From: Macrolepiota albuminosa
Taxonomy: Eukaryota; Basidiomycota; Agaricomycetes; Agaricales; Agaricaceae
Direction of reading: 5' to 3'
NCBI GenBank assembly: GCA_027475525.1
Contig: JAMWFC010000087.1
Coordinates: forward strand, 434,001 to 498,000
DNA: 64,000 nucleotides
Positions 56,005 through 64,000 of the stretch are shown here, in pieces. Made by a program: the position numbers and the translations under genes. Below the pieces are notes generated by a model, which was given only the letters and a program-made list of their open reading frames with translations, was not told where the DNA came from and made no database searches. How positions within the stretch are numbered: the first letter of the stretch is position 1; each line of letters begins with the position of its first letter.

Positions 56005-56249
56005 TTCTCGGATCGCCCTCGTCCCTCAGGCTCTCCGAGAAAGCCACCTGCTTTAGGTGTTAGAACTGGGCTAGAATGACTACTCAGACATCAAAAAGAA
56101 TGGGCTGCTGCAATGCACAATGAGACCAAGGTCTACAGCATAGAGTATTGAATACATGACATAGCAGTGCCAATGTGACAATGCCAGCATAATGTGCCAG
56201 CATGGCAGGACATGGTACAATAACTTAGCACAGAGGGAGAAATTTTAGC

Positions 56250-56527
56250 TGTAAGGGCAACCTCTAGAGGCTGTGGCTCAGTCACACAGCTGGCAGAGGG
56301 AGATCCAAAGTGTATTAGAATATGTACTGACAATATCATAATAACTACTCACCTGGCAGAGGGAGATCCAAAGAGAACAAGTCTAGGGATTCCCTATGCC
56401 AGGTTGGATGCTTCTGGGGCCTCTGAAGCATGGGAAACAACTGTACAGTACAACAAGACCTTAAAAACTCGAAAATTGCCTACACAAACAGTTGCACAAA
56501 TAAAGGGCAAACTCTGGCAAACTCTGG
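56250..56527 (+). mobile_element. Truncated LTR, family A, copy B
   Basis: Starts TGTAAGGGCAACC and follows the family-A LTR (32705-33475) up to CAAACTCTGGCTT, then diverges. The 3' part is absent, so no target duplication can be checked. Confidence 0.7.
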
Positions 56528-59500
56528 CTTGGCCGACTTTTGACCCCACTATTATGCTGTCTCCGCTACAGGACTATGACAATTCCCTGCCTCTGGCAGG
56601 GCCATCAGGCACCTCTCACAAGCCCGCATCCAAAGATGAACTCCTTGACTACAATATGGACAATGCAACTGCCGATCCATTTTGGGAGTCCAGAGACTCT
56701 CTAATTGCCCCCATCCCTGACTTACTGATGGCCTGACCATTGTGGTGCTTCAAGACCATAGTTTGGTCTGATTGGGGAGGGTGTAGCATAGTTTGCTATG
56801 TGGTGTTGGCCACATAGCTTTTAAGTATAGTAGTTGAATAGTATATTATATTTATATTTATTATAATATATTATTAATTATATAATTATATATACATAGC
56901 TACCTGCTGCTTATTAAGCAGCTTATTTTTGTGTTGATACTACATAGTCAATAGACTGGACTGGTCTGATTCTGTGCAGTGTAAACCTTAAGCTCTCACA
57001 ACACTCGTAACTCTGTTACACATAACGAGTTACTGACTACAAGTTAAATACCTATGGCAGCCTCCCACATGGTCAGTCTTATGCAGCTATAGTCTGGGTA
57101 TGGGTGTGGTGCCAGGATGGTTGGTCAGGGCCCATAGGTTGTGTAGAAGTATGCACTGATGTAGATTGGCAGCTGAACAATGGGCTCAGGGTGCTGGGTT
57201 GGTGCATTGGATATGGCTCGGTGGCTTTCACATGTAATATGGCTGTTAGATGCTCAAAGGCTCAATATTGGGTCAGAATTTAATGTAAAGTGCTGGTTGT
57301 GACACAGTGCATGTTCAAGAACAAGAAGGAATAAATAGACTAACAGCCAGGCACTATATACAAACAATCTCATTGTTGAAATGAGATGGCCGATTTACAA
57401 GTACAAAACAGGTTATATAAACTATTGCTGAAGCAACTATTACTATGGTCACCAGATCTAACATTACATCATAGCTTGACAAAACATAAACTATCATTGC
57501 TTGAAGGAAGGATAATATGGTAAATACTATCAAAAGTAATGTGATAAAAGATTCAAAGCACATTGAAAGTACAAATAAATCAGTTTGCTTGCAGTTTTTT
57601 CCTCCCTGTAGTTTAACAAAGTATTTATATATAGATTTGCCAAAGAAAAGAAAATGCACTCAGTGAATAAATGGACAAGACAATGGCTCAACAAAAAGTC
57701 TATATTGAGACTATCAAAACAATGCAACACAAAAACAGCTGCTAATAGTAATAAATGTCTGATGGCTAGATGGCTAAGGTCACAACTAAAGTCATACATG
57801 AAAATATGCCTGCCTTCACTGTGCCTGCATGTGGAAGGTTGCTAAATGCCTTTTTTTTTAGCAGTTGACTAACAAAGAAGGAGCAGTGAACACAGGAATC
57901 ACTTATGCTGATGATGCTAAAATTAAGCTGAGGGTGCACTATCACTAGTACAGCTACCTAGTCAATATAGCTTTGGGTGTGCTAAGTATGTGAGAAAGTC
58001 TCAGACAGGTCCTAGAGAATGCATGGTAGGCAAGAGGTTGGTGGCAAAGAAAGTGGGTAATTGAAGGCATTTATATAAAGCTCCAAAACATAGCAAGAGA
58101 GTATTCAGAGTCACTAAGGAATAGCACTAGGAGACACAAGAGAGTCACTAAGAAAAGGTGTTATGAGACATGGAAGTGCTAGAGTGTGCCACTTCTGGTG
58201 TTACCAATGGGCTAGTGTGAGGTGCTGGTATTGGTGCTATTCATAGCCATGCATGATGAGAGCTCATCAACACTTCTTGGACTTGGCCTTCCTCTTAGCA
58301 GCACCAGTACAATCCACCACAGGAGCAGATTCAACAAGATGCATCATGTAAGTGAAATCATGCAATACAATGACAAACAGCAAGTTCAAGGTAAGATACC
58401 TGAAAAATGTGAGAACATATTCAAACACAACTAACACAGACATACTTGAAACTACTGGACTTGTACCAGTTGGCACTAAAACCAACACTGATAACAAAAC
58501 TTTCCAGAACCTCAACATTGCTGTTTTTGTATAGATGTCAAAAAGAGAGAGAATTAAAGTCATTGGGCATAAACAGCAAACTGACAAAGAGACTTCTGAT
58601 GAAATTCAACAATCTTGATGCAATGCTGACCATACTTGTTAGATGGACTGCCAACAAGAACAGAACTATTAAATAGATGTAAGGCAGTTACTACTCCAAA
58701 GGTAATACAGACATAGAAGGGGCCTGTCAAATCCTAAAGGGCCAATTGCTGCTTCAGGGCATTTAGTCAAGCAGGGTCAACTCTAGAAGGTGTGACAATT
58801 GAATAAAAGAAAAGAGGACAATGAACTATCAAAAAAGTCATTTATAAAAACAGAAAAAATGCAAAATAAGAAGCAAAACACACATCTAATTGTCTTTATT
58901 CATGTGCTTAGCAATAACACCAATGCATGCATAACAAATTTTATCATCACTGTTCATTTTATCATATCCAAAAAAAATCTAAGTTGTTTCCTGATAATAA
59001 TTTGAATACAGAATGCAAGTAAAAAAGTAGATGTTGATATGCACTTAAGGAATGGCAATCTTTAATAAGTCAACATCATAAAATTTTCTTGAATATAAGG
59101 CTGCATGACAGCCGTCACTGCAAGGTCTTCCACAGAATTGATAGAAAGATCAATGCTGCAGCAAGACATCAATAAATAAAGTACACAGATAAAGAAGGAA
59201 AATCAACATACAGTTTGATAGCATCTAGGCAGACAATCAAAAGTAGAGCAGCCAAAGCTAATGAAACAGAGACAGGAGGCACAGGTAACTTGCCATCTTC
59301 TGACAGTCCACAATTAGAAGCAGAACCATTGTCAACAATAAAGTCTAATAATATGTTGCTATTATTGTCCACAATATTCTAATCATCAATGTTATTGTCA
59401 TCTGCTACCACAACAGAAGTCAACTTTTTAACAAGTGGCTTAGATACATGCTGATTAGCAATCCTATACCAAAGTAAAAAGAACAAAATAAGCACAAGCT

Positions 59501-59889
59501 AATAACATAGAAGAAACAATCTACATTAATACAACAAGCAAGTCATTATCATCATTGTCAGACAATTCAACAAATTTTTTTGAAGCAAGATTGTCATTCA
59601 AAATCAGACTGGCAGCCTTGACTACAGCCCTGGCATGTGACCTTTTAGAGCTTGACTAGCTTGCAAACAAAGTCTTCTTTGTCATAGTATAGAAGCGCCT
59701 TGAGAGTGCAAAATATAAGGCAAACTGTATACAAATATAAACAAATCATAAATCATGTATACAGCATAACCACTTGATGACAAGGTTGCATCTTCAGCAG
59801 TCAATCCAGCCATAGCCCAGCAATATAACAGCAGTCAAGCAAAGCAACAAAGAGAACAAATAAAAATATGACAAGAGTATCAATAGACA
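56528..59889. other. CpG-depleted repeat block, no recognised gene
   Basis: I see no gene that I can support. Frames such as 57354-57659, 58267-58587 and 58352-58676 lack known motifs and lie in AT-rich, CpG-poor sequence. Confidence 0.5.
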
Positions 59890-60043
59890 GTGATACGACA
59901 CTGTACCAGCAGTCAGAGACAAAACATGCACCAGAAGTCAAAATAAACATTTAATTATAGGCTGAAGTGATACGACACTGTACCAGCAGTCAGAGACAAA
60001 ACATGCACCAGAAGTCAAAATAAACATTTAATTATAGGCTGAA
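59889..60043. repeat. 77-bp tandem duplication (exact)
   Basis: Bases 59890-59966 recur at 59967-60043, and one preceding base also matches. Period 77 bp, as at five other places. Confidence 0.9.
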
Positions 60044-60541
60044 AATTGTAAGCCTCCTGGTAGCAGTCTCAACAAATATCTATCTCCAAAAAACATCCCA
60101 ACAAATACACAGAAAAGTACAGAACAACAGGCAGGGACCAGCTCAAACTATCAGCTCAACAATAGTCTAACCACTGTCATGGAGAGGAAAAGCATGGAAG
60201 CTGGCAATGGATGGAATAGGATGAAATTGGGAAATTATTATTGTCATTCAATATTATAATTTCTCAATTTCATCATCAAATCAGTCAATGTTTGATTTGA
60301 CAACCAGGAGAGGAAAAAGAAAGAAGTAGAGGATGCAGGGAGGCGCTAAAAGAGGAAAGAAGGATCTATGAATGAGATCGTGCTAAATGGAGCTCAAGCA
60401 AATGGAGAAGTGGCAATCAGAAACATCTGGAAGAATGGTGGAACGGATGGCACTGAAACAGGCCTCCCAAAAGGGAAATTGGACTATCAAATACGTTCTG
60501 GAACTTGGAGAGTTTCTGACAAAGAGCCATATGTAGATAGT
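60044..60541. other. Repeat debris left of the LTR
   Basis: No gene. It ends in ATAGT, the target duplication of the LTR that follows. Confidence 0.5.
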
Positions 60542-61040
60542 TGTCAGGGGACTCCTCATTTCTTCCTTCTCTCACTCCTTATCTCTTCACTCTCCTTCCA
60601 TTCATTCTCTTATTTCTTCTGACATTATTTCATTTCACTGTTTCTATTCTTTCAACACTATCTGCTAGTACTACTCTCAGCCCTTGAGATGCTCTGGTTC
60701 TTTAGCCACCATTCAGACAAGTGTGGGCCCACTCAGCACCGCTTCCAGACCACTTATATAAGCCAGAGTTTGCCAGAGTTTGCCCCTTATTTGTACAAGT
60801 GTTTGTGTAGGCAATTTTCGAGTTTTTAAGGTTTTGTTGTACTGTACAGTTGTTTTCCACGCTTCAGAGGCCCCAGAAGCGTCCAACCTGGCATAGGGAA
60901 TCCCTAGACTTGTTCTCTTTGGATCTCCCTCTGCCAGGTGAGTAGCTACCTTGATATTGTCAGTATATATTCTAATACACTTTGGATCTCCCTCTGCCAG
61001 CTGTGTGACTGAGCCACAGCCTCTAGAGGTCGCCCTTACA
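60542..61040 (-). mobile_element. Solo LTR, family A, copy C, TSD ATAGT
   Basis: On the plus strand it reads TGTCAGGGGACTCC to GGTCGCCCTTACA, the reverse complement of the family-A LTR. It is flanked by ATAGT (60537-60541 and 61041-61045). At 499 bp it is the complete LTR without the nested element of copy A. No internal domain is present. Confidence 0.88.
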
Positions 61041-64000
61041 ATAGTGGTCTGTGCACTAGAAAAACAGTATAAATAGCCCAAGTTTAGTAGAGAATGGACA
61101 GGCAATTGATAGGCAAAGGCTCGATGATTCCCAGGGAGTGAATTTCTTAGGCCGGAGTTTGTTCCATTTTCCAGAATATTATTATTCTCATTCAACATTA
61201 TAATACCTCAAAGTCTCTGCTGATAGGCTTCTACTTGGACTGAGCGCATCAAGGCACATTATAGGCCAACCAACACTTGTTGTACTGAAGACTCTAGCGA
61301 CCAGTTGGGAATATAGAGCAGCCCTAGCTCTGGCACTCTACTATAGGACTTATCCATTTACCCTAACTGCCAGCTACCAGGCCTTCAGCACACTCCCTTC
61401 ACCTATCCCAAGGATGAAGGAGGCTCAGAATGTATAGCGCTAACATGACAGCGGGAGGGGACTCTAACCAAACCCTGATCACTTTTAGAAGGAGCCAGCA
61501 GCAGGTGCTGCCATTTGACAAGGCACTTTAATCAGAAGTCTAAAGGAATCAATGATGGCGGCATAGAATATACTTAAATCCGACATCTGGACCTGTCAGG
61601 AACTGGTACAATGAGTAGCGCTGACATTAGCACTCATGGCGTCTGTCGAGGATTTTCCGACCATACCCCAGAACAGCCTGGCCAATCGGAGTTATAGTAA
61701 AAGTGAGCAGACTCGTATAATTCTAAGTCAATATAGAGTCGCCACTGGTCGCCATGGGTCATAACGCCATTGGTCACCGTCATCCATGTGCAAAAGGTTA
61801 CCATTGACAGGTCACTGTTAGAGGAAACCACGAGGAGAGGCGCTAAGAGGTAGCACCGCAGATGGACTTTTCAAACACGGTAGTGCATAGTATATAAAAT
61901 AGCTACTTCACATGTATATAACAACGAATCGTAACCTTTTGAGTGGACAGTTACACTTAGCATTCAAATCATGCTAGCTTTCTCTGACTTTGTCACTAAG
62001 TCGGGTGCTAGCCTCGTCTATCTCGTCTTCATCATTTATGGTGCCACCTACAGGCACAATATGCTGTGCTACTCGCCTTTTCGTCTATATCTTTGTTTAA
62101 ACTATGACACTTACCATCTGCCAGGTAGCACCTGAGGCGCTATAATCTAGCACATCGTTCTATCACTCCCATTCAAGCACACTGGGACCCTGTCAGGACT
62201 CCTCACAACTACACATGCCAAGCACTAGAGACAGCATTGTACTGCGTATATGTCCAGCGCACTCAACTACAGTTGGTGTCATCACCGCTCTCCACAAGAT
62301 TATTGAAAGCAGTCAAAGAGCTCAAAACCCCTGCTTTTCGCAAAATTATTAAAAGCATTCAAAACAATAATTATCTCTTTGATTGCCAAAGTCAGTGTAG
62401 GTTGAAGGTCATATTCTACACTAGCAAGCCCCAGAACTATCAGTAATACTTATACCAAGTACTACAACAGGATAGATACAGCTCTTTTTTTCTTGGGCAA
62501 TAGCATGGCAGAAACACTAACAGAACTGATACTAAGACATTTAGTAAAAGAATAGTCACAAACACAACAAGTAACATACAAACCCATCAGGCAAGGCAGA
62601 AACCTTTTGCTTAGATGGTGATCTGCTGTCAATAAACCTAAAGAACATTAGCACTACAGATTATAAGACAAAATGAGTGCTCACCTAGCAGATGGATCAG
62701 CTGTTTCAGATCCAGAAGCTGTCACCACAAAAATCCTATCAAATATGCTATGAGAGGCAAATAAGCAAGACTGATCACAACTGAAAGAGCTGTACATATG
62801 TTTTCAACCTATCTACACTCCTGCACCAAGAGTAACAAGTTAAAAAAAAGTCAAAGACAACAATATAAAATACATATAATTTTAAGTTGATCAACAAGTG
62901 TTTGAGCCTTAGTCTCTTTAGACTTTGACTTGCAAGATGGCATGAGCTTGTATATGACACAAAACACAGAGAGAAAAAGAGAAGGTGGAGGGAAAGGATT
63001 ATCAAGAACAGTAGACAGAGGACACTTTTATATAGAGCAGCAAGCTGCATATCACATCAAAGAGAGAAAGAAAGTATAACATCAAGAATGGTGTAACCTT
63101 TTCTTTGAATAAAATACAATAAAGTAAATGAAAAAACCCAATAAGACAAAATTTACAGAAGGCACAGCAGAATCTTGAGATAAAACACAAGCATTACAGA
63201 TCTGCAACTTGTAAGGTGGTACCTTAATAGCTGAAACCTCAGAAGAGAAACACACTCTAGAGATTTGCCAATGAGAGGACAAAGAAAAAGAGGCAGAGGA
63301 ATGTTGCAAGGTCTGTTCTTAAACAGTTGAGGATAATAGAACAAAGCTAGAAACAAAGCCAGAAATCAATCTACCACTGACAACAGACTATAACAAGTGT
63401 CAAGATGCCAGGCACAAGAAAGAAGATACCAAATAATCAAAGTGTGTATACCAAAAAAGACAAGGACAAAAAGAAGGAAACAAATTGGATATGGGACAGG
63501 TAAACCAAAATATGTCATATCATATACAGGAAAACAGATGAGACACTCACTGATTACTCACTAATATTATAAAGAATATACAGATAGCACAACAGACTAG
63601 GAGGATATCAAGACACTGCAGCAATACAATGTATGTCAAGCCACTATCTAACAGATATATTCTGCTAACAGAGGCACAGTAGATATATTGTAATAGAAAT
63701 GATCTTACATAGAAGCAGACTACAATACAGAGGCAGCAAGCAAGCAATATTTCAGACACCTTAACATCAGTAGACTTATTATGCAACTAAGAAACTATAA
63801 TCAACAAAGCCATACACAAAGAAGAGGAAGAAAACAAAGTTATGTTGACCAGCATTGCACATGTAAGTAACCAAACTGCACATCATATGCTGGGCTATCA
63901 ACACACAAGACACAACAGGAATCAAGATGGGCAGGAGCTATTAAGACAAAAGAAGTAAACAAATCTCAATTGTGGCAACTAGTGTACAAGGAGTTAGTTT
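61041..64000. other. CpG-poor repeat sequence, no recognised gene
   Basis: No supportable gene. A possible promoter-like stretch with TATAAATA lies near 61070. Frames such as 62775-63050 and 63547-63786 are low-complexity and unconserved. Confidence 0.45.

Overview
The window looks like an accessory, transposon-rich region of a basidiomycete genome, most likely an Agaricomycete. The evidence is the many 45-55 nt GT-AG introns, the KDZ, Helitron, tyrosine-recombinase and LTR elements typical of mushroom-forming fungi, and lineage-typical gene families (DUF6534-like membrane protein, fungal BTB protein, NRPS-like adenylation enzyme). No rRNA, intact tRNA, CRISPR or bacterial operon is seen. Few host-type genes look intact; most are fragments or broken copies.

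Layout. 1-5.97 kb: CpG-depleted old repeats, including an LTR end, an unknown degenerate ORF and two tRNA-like repeats. 5.97-10.93 kb: an almost perfect palindrome with 2,377-bp arms around a 200-bp spacer; each arm holds one copy of a DUF6534-like gene, arranged head to head. 11.6-12.2 kb: an N-terminal MFS transporter remnant. 12.6-27.4 kb: an apparently intact Helitron Rep-helicase gene (about 2,300 residues, one 5' intron), then a six-exon gene of unknown function, small broken genes, a three-exon BTB gene and an F-box/nucleotidyltransferase-like gene; all may be passengers of one large Helitron. 27.4-34.35 kb: a CpG-depleted block with a decayed Helitron relic, a BTB relic and a solo LTR containing a nested fold-back element. 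34.5-36.66 kb: a truncated NRPS-like adenylation gene. 37.2-48.08 kb: a KDZ-type DNA transposon with long terminal inverted repeats, a nine-exon transposase, the second ORF that usually accompanies KDZ elements, and fragments of three host genes (sugar transporter, a Mio/SEA4-like WD40 protein, Nop4/RBM28-like RRM protein), plus a nested solo LTR. 48.1-50.7 kb: LTR-retrotransposon debris. 50.7-56.0 kb: a DIRS/Ngaro-like retroelement on the minus strand (gag-like, RT/RNase H, tyrosine recombinase). 56-64 kb: CpG-depleted repeats with two more copies of the LTR family seen at 32.7 kb.

Two cross-cutting signals matter. First, old blocks have almost no CpG, and several element genes carry in-frame TGA stops where CGA is the likely ancestor, as expected from 5-methylcytosine deamination. 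Second, six unrelated places carry tandem duplications that all have a period of exactly 77 bp. Two of them break reading frames that become coherent when one copy is ignored. One shared period at unrelated sequences points to assembly overlaps (k = 77), not biology, and affects how the sequence should be read.
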